13,019 bases of DNA from Rubrobacter sp. (lineage in GTDB: Bacteria; Actinomycetota; Rubrobacteria; Rubrobacterales; Rubrobacteraceae): contig JADDPV010000013.1 in NCBI GenBank assembly GCA_016781705.1, positions 1 through 13,019 on the forward strand. The letters run 5' to 3'. The position numbers and the translations under genes are program-made. The notes below the pieces were generated by a model that was not told the DNA's origin, ran no database searches, and saw only the letters and a list, made by a program, of their open reading frames with translations. Shown here one piece after another: positions 1-6,323 of the stretch. Position 1 is the stretch's first letter. Each line of letters begins with the position of its first letter.

Positions 1-36
1 TGACTGCCAGAACGAAAAGGATGTCTTCCGTTAGCC

Positions 37-64
37 GGAGGGCGCTCGAAGCTTGGCGCTCTCC
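37..64. other. Stem-loop, possibly end of an upstream transcript
   Basis: The arms GGAGGGCGC (37-45) and GCGCTCTCC (56-64) pair over 9 bp with one G-U, around a 10-nt loop. There is no T-run after it, so it is not a classical intrinsic terminator, but high-GC actinobacteria often lack the U tract. A TGA at 1-3 could be the stop of a gene lying outside the window, which would make this its terminator; that is inference. Confidence 0.3.
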
Positions 65-150
65 CGAGAGTATCCGAAGGGATCCTGGGGATAAGGTGCC
101 GGTTGTGCGCCGGAAGATTGGATGAGCAGCTCTACGGATCGGGAGGCGGC

Positions 151-282
151 ATGCGCATACGCGATCCGGAGCGGCGGCAACGGGAGGCCGAGCGCAGGAT
201 GATCGAGGCCACGCGCAGGGCGGGCACACAGGCCTGGAAGAAGATCAAACGGCGGGCCCCCAGGCCGCCGACCTCAGGGTGA
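151..282 (+). CDS. Small basic hypothetical protein (43 aa)
   Basis: An ATG at 151 follows a GGGAGG Shine-Dalgarno (141-146) at good spacing and opens a 43-residue frame rich in Arg, Lys and Glu (MRIRDPERRQREAERR...), with a predicted helical, strongly basic character. I do not recognise a family. The same frame is open upstream to position 4 and includes a CRLC motif (97-108) followed by AGRLDEQLYG, so the true protein may start earlier from a non-ATG codon and carry a small CxxC element. No neighbour on the left is visible to judge context. It ends 26 bp before the palindrome of the sulfur operon promoter and is probably not part of that operon. It could also be a chance frame. Confidence 0.35.
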   Translation: MRIRDPERRQREAERRMIEATRRAGTQAWKKIKRRAPRPPTSG

Positions 283-308
283 CGGGCGAGCTTCCAGAAG
301 AATTTTTA

Positions 309-335
309 CAAATACGACAAAAATTGTCGTATTTG
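309..335. promoter_or_regulatory. 27-bp palindrome, probable operator of the sulfur operon
   Basis: The arms CAAATACGACAA (309-320) and TTGTCGTATTTG (324-335) are perfect inverted repeats of 12 bp around AAA. The element is AT-rich in a roughly two-thirds-GC region and ends 3 bp upstream of the -35 box of the cysH promoter, with its centre near -52 relative to the expected start. This fits a dimeric regulator, either an activator at an upstream site or a repressor. The outer ATAC...GTAT spacing recalls sites of Rrf2-family sensors (NsrR/IscR/CymR type), but the regulator family is only a guess. No regulator gene is in the window. Confidence 0.7.
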
Positions 336-338
336 GTG

Positions 339-367
339 TTGACGGGCCGCCGAGCCTGGCCTAGTAT
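339..367 (+). promoter_or_regulatory. Sigma70-type promoter of the sulfate-assimilation operon
   Basis: TTGACG (339-344), a 17-bp spacer and TAGTAT (362-367) form a near-consensus vegetative promoter. It points toward cysH and lies directly downstream of the palindrome at 309-335. The expected start is near 374-375, which leaves a leader of about 180 nt before cysH. Confidence 0.65.
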
Positions 368-374
368 CGCGCGT

Positions 375-552
375 ATGGTTTTTCTTGAAGCGGTAGCGAG
401 GGGCATGACTGGGCGTGTCTTCCGGCTTTTCGCGCGCGTGCGATGTAGCTCCACTTCTCCGGCCCTGCGCGTCTAGGGCCATTACGGGGCCTCTTCGTTG
501 GGGCTCCCATTCGTGTCGCGACGTCTTTTTATGAGCGTGTGAGGGGATTTTT
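375..552 (+). promoter_or_regulatory. cysH leader with a small ORF and a stem-loop
   Basis: The predicted transcript start falls almost on an ATG at 375, which would give a leaderless 33-residue reading frame ending at TAG 474-476. It holds one Cys codon (TGT, 444-446) in the string RCSSTS. Straddling its stop is a perfect stem GGCCCT (461-466)/AGGGCC (475-480). The right arm can alternatively pair, with one bulge, with GGCCT at 488-492. A T-run lies at 525-530. Together these resemble a cysteine-responsive leader-peptide arrangement of the kind known upstream of actinobacterial sulfur genes, but one Cys codon is weak support. The cysH Shine-Dalgarno GAGGGG is at 541-546. Confidence 0.3.
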
Positions 553-1308
553 GTGTCCAGGATCTTCGAGTCTGAGAAGGGCAGCATCGCGCGGGCCGGT
601 TTGCTGGAGTTCGCGGGGCGGTTGGGGGAGCCGTCGGCGGAGGAGTTGCTCCGCTGGGCGGTGGAGGGGTTCCGGGGGAGGCTGGCCCTGTCCCTCTCCT
701 TCGGGAACGCCGAGGGGGTGGTCCTCCTCGACATGCTGAGCCGCCTCACCGACCCGGCGGGCGTGCGGGTGTTCACGATAGACACCGGGTTTCTCTTCGA
801 TATGACGCGGCGTTACAGGCGGAAGGTCGTCGAGCGTTACGGCGTCGCGCTGGAGGTTCACGGGCCCAGGTTGAGCGTCGCGGAGCAGGCGAAGAAATAC
901 GGCGAGCGGTTGTACGAGAGGGACCCGGACCTGTGCTGCGCCATGAGGAAGATCGAGCCGCAGCGGTGGGCGCTAAAGGACTGCGACGCCTGGATCTCGG
1001 GCATCCGCCGCGACCAGACGCCCCAGCGGGCCAACACGCCCCAAATCCGCTGGGAGAAACGCTACGGCGTCGTCAAGGTGTCTCCCCTGGCGGCGTGGAC
1101 GGCGGAGGACGTGGAGGAGTACGTCGAGGAGTACGACGTTCCCCTCAACCCGCTATTGGGGAAGGGCTACAGGAGCATCGGCTGCGAGCCTTGCACCCGG
1201 CCGGTCGCGGAGGATGAAGACCCCCGGGCCGGGCGCTGGTCGGGGACGCAGAAGACGGAGTGCGGGCTGCACTTCGCTGGAGGGAAGGTGGAACGTGCGG
1301 TCTCTTAG
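553..1308 (+). CDS. cysH: Adenylyl-sulfate (APS) reductase, [4Fe-4S] type
   Basis: Cytoplasmic enzyme that reduces adenylyl sulfate to sulfite and AMP with thioredoxin-type reductant. The 251-residue chain shows the adenine-nucleotide alpha-hydrolase fold: SLSFG loop (47-51), the ISGIRRDQT segment (148-156) and the C-terminal catalytic TECGLH with Cys237. The paired CC (128-129) and CxxC (211-214) are the ligands of the [4Fe-4S] cluster that marks APS reductases; PAPS-specific CysH of enteric bacteria lacks them. APS is therefore the likely substrate, although some cluster-containing homologues accept both. The start is GTG 553, placed by GAGGGG at 541-546. The 3' end overlaps the sulfite reductase gene by 14 nt. 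First gene of the operon, under the promoter at 339-367. Typical length for the family. Confidence 0.93.
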   Translation: MSRIFESEKGSIARAGLLEFAGRLGEPSAEELLRWAVEGFRGRLALSLSFGNAEGVVLLDMLSRLTDPAGVRVFTIDTGFLFDMTRRYRRKVVERYGVALEVHGPRLSVAEQAKKYGERLYERDPDLCCAMRKIEPQRWALKDCDAWISGIRRDQTPQRANTPQIRWEKRYGVVKVSPLAAWTAEDVEEYVEEYDVPLNPLLGKGYRSIGCEPCTRPVAEDEDPRAGRWSGTQKTECGLHFAGGKVERAVS

Positions 1309-2932
1309 GCAAGGACAGAAGCTCAACAAGGTCGAGAAGTTCAAGCTCGAGCGGCACCCGCTGGAGGTGCGTGAGGCGATAATCGAGAGCTACTCGAAGA
1401 ACCTCTCCGCGATGGACGAGGTGCCGGGCGAGGTCGAGCGGCTCAAGTGGGTCGGCATCTATCCGCAAAAGCACGGCGGGGACGCGTTCATGATCCGCAT
1501 CAAGATCCCCGGCGGCGTCCTCACCCCCGAGCAGACGCGCACCATCGGACAAATAGCCGTGGACTTCGCCAACGGCCCCGAGCCCAACCCGATGTTCGGC
1601 GACAACTTCCTCGACCTCACCACGCGCCAGGACGTGCAGATGCACTGGATCCAAATGCAAAACGTCCCCGAGATATGGCGCCGTCTCGAGTCCGTCGGCA
1701 TGACTACCGTCCAGGCGTGCGGCGACTCCGCCCGCAACGTTCTCTGTTGCCCGGTCTCCGGCCTCGACGGCGATGAGGTCCTGGACGCCTACCCGGTGGC
1801 GCAGGCCATCTCGGATTATTTCACCGGCAACCGCGAGTACGCGAACCTGCCGCGCAAGTTCAAGATGAGCGTGACCGGATGTCTGGAGGACTGCGGGCAG
1901 GCCGAGATCAACGACGTCGGCATGCTCCCCGCTCGCCTCGAAGACGGCACGGTCGGCTTCAACCTGCGCGTCGGTGGCGGCCTCTCCGACGGCCCGCGCA
2001 TGGCCTCCGACGTGGACGTCTTCGTCCGTCCGGAGGAGGCCGTCGAGGTGACGCGCGCCATCGCCCAGGTCTTCGGCGAGCTCGGCGACCGAGAGAACCG
2101 CTGGACGAACCGGCTGCGCTACCTCGTGCAGGAGCTCGGCCCCGAGGGCTTCCGCGAGGAGCTCCAGAAGCGCGCCAGCTTCGAGCTGACGCCCGCGGGA
2201 GAGGACCTTACCCGAAGGTACCGCGGCGACCACGTCGGCGTCCACGCGCAGAAAGAGGAGGGCGTCTTCTACGTCGGTCTGAACGTGCCGGTCGGGCGCA
2301 TGGGCGGCGAGGACCTCGTCGAGGCGGCGCGGCTGGCCGAGAGGTACGGCGAGGGCGTCAGGCTCGCCACCGACCAGAACCTCATCATCACGGGCGTCCC
2401 CGAGGAGCGGCTCGAGGATCTCCTGGCCGAGCCGTTGCTGGGGCGGTTCTCCCCGGAGCCCGGCTCTTTCGAGCGGGGCATCGTCGCTTGCACCGGGAGC
2501 GAGTTCTGCCGGTTCGCGATCGTGGAGACGAAGATCCGGGCCGTCGAGTGGGCGCGCGAGATGGACCGGCGGGTCGGCGAAGTGGGCCAGGAGGCCGTGA
2601 GGATGCACTTCTCGGGTTGCTCGGCCTCGTGCGCGCAGCCCCAGATCGGGGACGTCGGCTTCCGCGGCGAGACGGCCAAGACGAAGGACGCTCTCGTCGA
2701 GGGCGTGGACATCGGACTCGGCGGTAGCCTGGGCCGGGACGCGGCGTTCATAGACTGGGTCGAGGGCGCGAAGCCCGCCGACGACGTGCCCGACGCGCTC
2801 GTCGCGGTCTTCGAGAAGTTCAGGGACGAGAAGCGGGACGGCGAGCGCTTCCACGAGTGGGCCCGGCGCAAGCCGAACAAGGAGCTCCGGACGGCGCTCA
2901 GGAGCGCGGGCAGGAACAGGGGGCGGGGCTAG
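1295..2932 (+). CDS. Siroheme [4Fe-4S] sulfite reductase (nitrite/sulfite reductase family)
   Basis: Six-electron reduction of sulfite to sulfide in the cytoplasm. Numbering from GTG 1295 gives 545 residues, normal for the monomeric family. Cluster and siroheme ligands are C399-X5-C405 and C442-X3-C446 (CTGSEFC, CSASC). The four anion-binding positions known from E. coli CysI and spinach nitrite reductase appear as R111 (TTRQDVQMH), R147 (RNVLCC), K188 and K190 (PRKFKMS). The Lys-X-Lys pair is the sulfite type; nitrite reductases have Lys-X-Asn there. I chose GTG 1295 because GGAGGGAAGG (1278-1287) precedes it by 7 nt; the frame extends upstream to an ATG at 1214 inside cysH, but that would add a family-atypical Arg-rich tail. 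It overlaps cysH by 14 nt and the next gene by 1 nt. No flavoprotein (CysJ) or ferredoxin gene is nearby, so the neighbouring FrhB-like protein is the candidate electron donor. Confidence 0.92.
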   Translation: MRSLRQGQKLNKVEKFKLERHPLEVREAIIESYSKNLSAMDEVPGEVERLKWVGIYPQKHGGDAFMIRIKIPGGVLTPEQTRTIGQIAVDFANGPEPNPMFGDNFLDLTTRQDVQMHWIQMQNVPEIWRRLESVGMTTVQACGDSARNVLCCPVSGLDGDEVLDAYPVAQAISDYFTGNREYANLPRKFKMSVTGCLEDCGQAEINDVGMLPARLEDGTVGFNLRVGGGLSDGPRMASDVDVFVRPEEAVEVTRAIAQVFGELGDRENRWTNRLRYLVQELGPEGFREELQKRASFELTPAGEDLTRRYRGDHVGVHAQKEEGVFYVGLNVPVGRMGGEDLVEAARLAERYGEGVRLATDQNLIITGVPEERLEDLLAEPLLGRFSPEPGSFERGIVACTGSEFCRFAIVETKIRAVEWAREMDRRVGEVGQEAVRMHFSGCSASCAQPQIGDVGFRGETAKTKDALVEGVDIGLGGSLGRDAAFIDWVEGAKPADDVPDALVAVFEKFRDEKRDGERFHEWARRKPNKELRTALRSAGRNRGRG

Positions 2933-4131
2933 TGGCTGGATTCGACATCCGAGAGCTGATGAACGACATAGAAGAGGCTCCCGGGAAGGTGTGGTTCTGG
3001 GACCTGGAGCAGGCGGTCATAGACGCGGATCGCTGCGTGCAATGCGGGGTGTGCGTCGCGGCGTGCCCGACCGACTCTATCGGCATCGGCGACGACGATC
3101 TGCCGAAACTCGTCAAGATGTGCACGGGCTGCTCGCTGTGCTGGGACTTCTGCCCGCGGGGCGGATTGAGGTACGAGGTGACGTGGAAGATCACGGGCAA
3201 CGGCGAGGCGCGGACGCTGGACGGGATCGGCCACGTGGAGGAGAGCTACACCGCGCGCGTCAAGGAGAGCATAGATGGCGTGCAGGACGGCGGCTTCGTG
3301 AGCGCGCTCCTGATCTCGCTGCTGGAGGCGGGGGAGATAGACGGGGCGCTCGTCGCCCGCGAGAGCGCGACCGAGCGGTGGAAGGGCGAGGCGTTCCTCG
3401 CAACGACGCCCGAGGAGGTCCGCGAGTGCGCCGGGAGCTTCTACAACCAGACTCTGGCTCTGGGGCACGCGGACTTCAAGGGCTACGACCTGCCGCCGAA
3501 CCCGAGGATCGCGGTGGTCGGGACACCGTGCGAGATCGAGGGGATAAAGGCTATGCAGGCGCGCCCGTGGACGTGGGGCTCCTCGCAGGTCGAGGCGATA
3601 ACGCTCACTATCGCGCTCCTTTGCACGAAGAGCTTCAACTACGAGAAGCTGATGCTCGAGGAGATCCGGGACAGGCGCGGCGTGGACCTCGACAACGTCG
3701 GGCGGGTGGACGTCATCCGGGGCAAGATGATCGTGCAAGACCTCGACGGCGAGACGATCTTCGAGGAGCCTATAAGGGATTTCCACGGCGCGGCCCTCAA
3801 GGGCTGCGATGAGTGCGCGGACTTTATCGGGCACGCGGCGGACATCTCCGTGGGGAGCGTCGGAAGCGCCGACGGGTACTCGTCGGTCCTCGTCAGGAGC
3901 GAGGAGGGACTGGAGGCGTTCGGGCATGTTCGAGAAAAACTCGAACTGCGACAGCTTGACAAGCCGCAGGCTTTGGATAAGCTTGACGCTTTAGATAAAA
4001 GGATCGCGTTCAAGAGCCTGAAGCGGGCTTTCGATCCCGAAGCACCCTTGTTCATAGACTACGAGGAGCACCTGGAGAACTACGCCGGGACGGATCGGGC
4101 GCCGGTCGAACACGAGGCGGTGAGGTACTAG
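2932..4131 (+). CDS. FrhB/FdhB-type F420-linked iron-sulfur flavoprotein, likely sulfite reductase partner
   Basis: A 399-residue protein of the coenzyme F420 hydrogenase/dehydrogenase beta-subunit family. A bacterial-ferredoxin region carries two CxxCxxCxxxCP motifs (C35/38/41/45 and C64/67/70/74). The FrhB N-terminal domain follows (GTPCEIEGI, C200), then the C-terminal domain with LLCTKSF (C231) and GCDECADF...ADISVGSVGS (C292, C295). This family binds FAD and moves electrons between F420 and iron-sulfur carriers. The same domain forms the N-terminal half of the methanogen F420-dependent sulfite reductase Fsr. Here it is a separate gene whose GTG start overlaps the reductase stop (TAGTG), with AGGGGG at 2918-2923. 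Inferred role: feeding F420H2 electrons to the sulfite reductase. Alternative: ferredoxin-dependent activity, as in the chlorophyll-pathway relatives HCAR and BciB. Family assignment is firm; the redox partner is not. Confidence 0.85.
   Translation: MAGFDIRELMNDIEEAPGKVWFWDLEQAVIDADRCVQCGVCVAACPTDSIGIGDDDLPKLVKMCTGCSLCWDFCPRGGLRYEVTWKITGNGEARTLDGIGHVEESYTARVKESIDGVQDGGFVSALLISLLEAGEIDGALVARESATERWKGEAFLATTPEEVRECAGSFYNQTLALGHADFKGYDLPPNPRIAVVGTPCEIEGIKAMQARPWTWGSSQVEAITLTIALLCTKSFNYEKLMLEEIRDRRGVDLDNVGRVDVIRGKMIVQDLDGETIFEEPIRDFHGAALKGCDECADFIGHAADISVGSVGSADGYSSVLVRSEEGLEAFGHVREKLELRQLDKPQALDKLDALDKRIAFKSLKRAFDPEAPLFIDYEEHLENYAGTDRAPVEHEAVRY
3955..4008 (+). repeat. Three 18-nt imperfect tandem repeats inside the FrhB-like gene
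   Basis: Codons 342-359 encode LDKPQA, LDKLDA and LDKRIA in three consecutive 18-nt units (3955-3972, 3973-3990, 3991-4008). The DNA is AT-richer than its surroundings and uses TTG, TTA, GAT and AAA codons that are scarce in the rest of the gene. It looks like a local duplication in a helical linker near the C-terminus. TTGACA at 3956-3961 and TTGACG at 3983-3988 resemble -35 boxes, but no -10 is well placed. Confidence 0.5.
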
Positions 4132-4133
4132 CT

Positions 4134-4481
4134 TTGACCCTATCTGACTTCCCCCCGCCCCCCGAGCCCGAGAGGCTGCGGGCCGAGACCCGCGCCCTCC
4201 TCGAAGACTCGCCCGAAGAGGGGGCACGCGTCGTGAACGACGCCCGATTCGTGGCGGATCCCCTCTGGGAAGAGTGGGGCGAAGGGCTCGAAGGGACCGG
4301 CATGGACTACGAGCGGTTCCTCGCGATAGCTCGCGGTTACGCGGGGGAGTTGAGGCTGTGGGTCTTGGGCGAGCGACCCTGGGAGCACTGCGCCACCGGC
4401 CTCGCCGGACGGGTGGTCAGGCGGCTGCCAGACGCCGAGCAGTCCGGGGAGAAGTTCGTGCTTTCGGAGGTGGAGCGATGA
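4134..4481 (+). CDS. Uncharacterised 115-aa protein of the sulfur operon
   Basis: I do not recognise this family. The protein is small, acidic and soluble, with a proline-rich N-terminus (PPPPEPERL), a probable helical body with several tryptophans (WEEWGEG, LRLWVLGERPWEH) and one cysteine (C86). There is no signal peptide or membrane segment. The start is TTG 4134, two nt after the FrhB-like stop, with GAGG at 4122-4125 eight nt before it. Its stop overlaps the sat start (ATGA, 4478-4481). Position between the electron-transfer subunit and ATP sulfurylase, with tight spacing on both sides, argues for a role in sulfate activation or reduction, for example as a small accessory or assembly protein. 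Nothing in the sequence names the function. Confidence 0.75.
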   Translation: MTLSDFPPPPEPERLRAETRALLEDSPEEGARVVNDARFVADPLWEEWGEGLEGTGMDYERFLAIARGYAGELRLWVLGERPWEHCATGLAGRVVRRLPDAEQSGEKFVLSEVER

Positions 4482-5662
4482 AGAGCGTTTTGGATCCGGG
4501 CACGATAGCGCCGCACGGCGGCGAGTTGGTGGACCGTCGGGCCCCGGTCGAGGAGCGCGAAGAGCGTCTCGGGAAGGCCGCGGAGCTGCCGAAGGTGGCG
4601 TTGGGGGGGCGGGCCATCTCGGACCTCGAGATGATCTGCACGGGCGTCTTCAGCCCCCTGAGGGGCTTCATGGGCCGCGAGGACTACGAGTCCGTCGTGG
4701 AGACGATGCGACTCTCCGACGGTCTCGTCTGGAGCCTGCCTATCTCGCTCTCCGCGAGCGACGAAGAGGCGAACGGGATAGACGAAGGCGACGAGGTCGC
4801 GCTCGTGGACGGTAACGACCGCACCGTCGCCACGATGCTCGTCACCGACCGCTACGGCTACGACAAGGGCCGCGAGGCCAGGAACGTCTACCGCACCGAC
4901 GACGGCAAGCACCCCGGCGTCGCCGCGCTGTACAGGCAGGGGAACACCCTGCTCGGCGGTGAGGTGACCCTGCTCGTCGAGGAGCCCAACACCAGGCCCT
5001 TCCCGAAGTACTACTTCGAGCCGCGCGAGCTGCGGGCGCTCTTCGCCGAGAGGGGCTGGAAGCGCGTCGTGGGCTTCCAGACCAGGAACCCGGTGCACAG
5101 GGCGCACGAATACATCCAGAAGAGCGCGCTCGAGACGGTGGACGGCCTCCTCCTCAACCCGCTCGTCGGGGAGACCAAGTCCGACGACATCCCGGCGGCG
5201 GTCAGGATGAAGTCCTACGAGACCATCCTCAACAGGTACTACCCGACGGATCGTACCGTGCTGGCGGTCTTCCCGGCGGCGATGCGCTACGCGGGGCCGC
5301 GCGAGGCGGTCTTCCACGCGATGTGCCGCAAGAACTACGGCTGCACGCACTTCATCGTCGGGCGGGATCACGCCGGTGTCGGGAGCTACTATGGCACCTA
5401 CGACGCCCAGCACATCTTCGACGAGTTCGACGAGGAGGAGCTCGGGATCACCCCGCTCATGTTCGAGCACGCTTTCTTCTGCCTGAACTGCGGCGGGATG
5501 GCGACGACCAAGACCTGCCCGCACGACAAGGACGCGCACGTCTTCTTCTCCGGCACGCGCGTCCGGGAGATGCTCTCCAAGGGCGAGTACCCGCCGCCGG
5601 AGTTCTCGCGCCCCGAAGTCGTTGAGGTCCTTATCAATGGCTTGAAGGCGCAGCAGGACTAA
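4478..5662 (+). CDS. sat: Sulfate adenylyltransferase (ATP sulfurylase), single-chain
   Basis: Activates sulfate with ATP to APS and pyrophosphate, the entry step of the pathway. The 394-residue chain shows the PUA-like N-terminal domain, then the catalytic QTRNPVHRAH (201-210), GRDHAG (295-300) and the C-terminal SGTRVREML (358-366) with the PPPEFSRPEV segment. Cysteines C335, C338 and C347 (FCLNCGG...TCPHD) form the zinc-site-like element seen in bacterial and archaeal Sat. It is the homo-oligomeric Sat type, not the CysD/CysN GTP-driven enzyme, and carries no fused kinase. The start ATG 4478 overlaps the previous stop and is preceded by GGAGGTGG (4466-4473). Length is normal for a kinase-free enzyme. 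Confidence 0.95.
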   Translation: MKSVLDPGTIAPHGGELVDRRAPVEEREERLGKAAELPKVALGGRAISDLEMICTGVFSPLRGFMGREDYESVVETMRLSDGLVWSLPISLSASDEEANGIDEGDEVALVDGNDRTVATMLVTDRYGYDKGREARNVYRTDDGKHPGVAALYRQGNTLLGGEVTLLVEEPNTRPFPKYYFEPRELRALFAERGWKRVVGFQTRNPVHRAHEYIQKSALETVDGLLLNPLVGETKSDDIPAAVRMKSYETILNRYYPTDRTVLAVFPAAMRYAGPREAVFHAMCRKNYGCTHFIVGRDHAGVGSYYGTYDAQHIFDEFDEEELGITPLMFEHAFFCLNCGGMATTKTCPHDKDAHVFFSGTRVREMLSKGEYPPPEFSRPEVVEVLINGLKAQQD

Positions 5663-5682
5663 GCGCTAGGAAAGACGGGGCT

Positions 5683-5711
5683 TTGGCGGAGGCACTCAGG
5701 GCGGCTACACT
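5683..5711 (+). promoter_or_regulatory. Possible internal promoter for cysC-tauE
   Basis: In the 88-bp gap after sat, TTGGCG (5683-5688), a 17-bp spacer and TACACT (5706-5711) match a sigma70 layout. The expected start near 5718 lies about 33 nt before the cysC GTG. This is the only sizeable gap in the cluster, which supports a separate transcription start. Confidence 0.4.
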
Positions 5712-5750
5712 GCGAAACTCGACCAAGGTCATAGAGAAAAGGAGCAACGC

Positions 5751-6323
5751 GTGGAAGATGGTACGAGGTTCGGGCGCGGTTTCACTTTGTGGTTCACGGG
5801 CCTCTCGGGGGCCGGCAAGACGACCATCGCCGAGATAGTCGAAAAGGAGTTGCGGCGGCGCATCGGCATGGTCGAGGTCCTCGACGGGGACATCGTCAGG
5901 ACGAACCTCTCCAAGGGGTTGGGCTTCAGCCGGGAGGACCGGGACACGAACGTGTTGAGGATCGGGTTTGTGGCGAACCTGCTGACGAGGAACGGCGTTG
6001 GGGTGATCGTGTCGGCCATCTCGCCATTCAAGGAGGTCCGCGACCGGGTGCGGCGTGACATCGGGGACGACTTTATCGAGATCTTCGTGGACGCGCCGCT
6101 CGCGGTGTGCGCGGAGCGGGACGTGAAGGGGTTGTACAAGAAGGCGTTCGCCGGGGAGATACTGCAGTTCACGGGCGTCTCGGACCCTTACGAGCCGCCT
6201 TCGGCGCCGGAGCTGCACATTAAGACCGCCGAGGAGACGCCCCAGGAGAGCGCGCGGCGGGTGACCGCCAAGCTCGAAGAGCTCGGCTACCTCGGGCGGG
6301 TCGAGGAGCCGAGCCGGGTGTGA
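5751..6323 (+). CDS. cysC: Adenylyl-sulfate kinase (APS kinase)
   Basis: Phosphorylates APS with ATP to PAPS. The 190-residue chain has the Walker A GLSGAGKT (17-24), LDGD (44-47), the GFSREDRDTN substrate loop (58-67), the SAISPF strand (88-93) and the KGLYKKA...GEI...FTGVSDPYE lid typical of CysC. The start is GTG 5751 with AAAAGGAG at 5737-5744. Its stop overlaps the next start (GTGA, 6320-6323). Because the local reductase is of the APS type, PAPS is probably not needed for reduction here. It may serve sulfotransferases, or give PAPS to the reductase if that enzyme accepts both. Full length, all motifs present. Confidence 0.94.
   Translation: MEDGTRFGRGFTLWFTGLSGAGKTTIAEIVEKELRRRIGMVEVLDGDIVRTNLSKGLGFSREDRDTNVLRIGFVANLLTRNGVGVIVSAISPFKEVRDRVRRDIGDDFIEIFVDAPLAVCAERDVKGLYKKAFAGEILQFTGVSDPYEPPSAPELHIKTAEETPQESARRVTAKLEELGYLGRVEEPSRV

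Noticed and set aside
37..64. A tRNA or structured RNA gene at the left edge
   Set aside because: Only one stem-loop could be found; no cloverleaf arms, T-loop or CCA end.
1145..2854. A 569-codon open frame on the minus strand opposite the sulfite reductase gene
   Set aside because: It is the antisense of a well-recognised gene in GC-rich DNA, with composition-driven Leu/Ala/Arg/Asp content and no recognisable domain.
1295..2932. Reading the siroheme enzyme as an assimilatory nitrite reductase
   Set aside because: The operon is purely sulfur-related and the substrate site reads Lys-X-Lys (K188, K190), the sulfite type, rather than Lys-X-Asn; nitrite as a side substrate remains possible.
2929..3927. 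A 332-codon minus-strand frame opposite the FrhB-like gene
   Set aside because: The + strand encodes clear ferredoxin and FrhB motifs; the reverse frame has none.
3956..4005. Internal promoter with TTGACA at 3956 inside the FrhB-like gene
   Set aside because: No -10 hexamer at 16-18 bp from either TTGACA or TTGACG; the match comes from the LDK-coding repeat.
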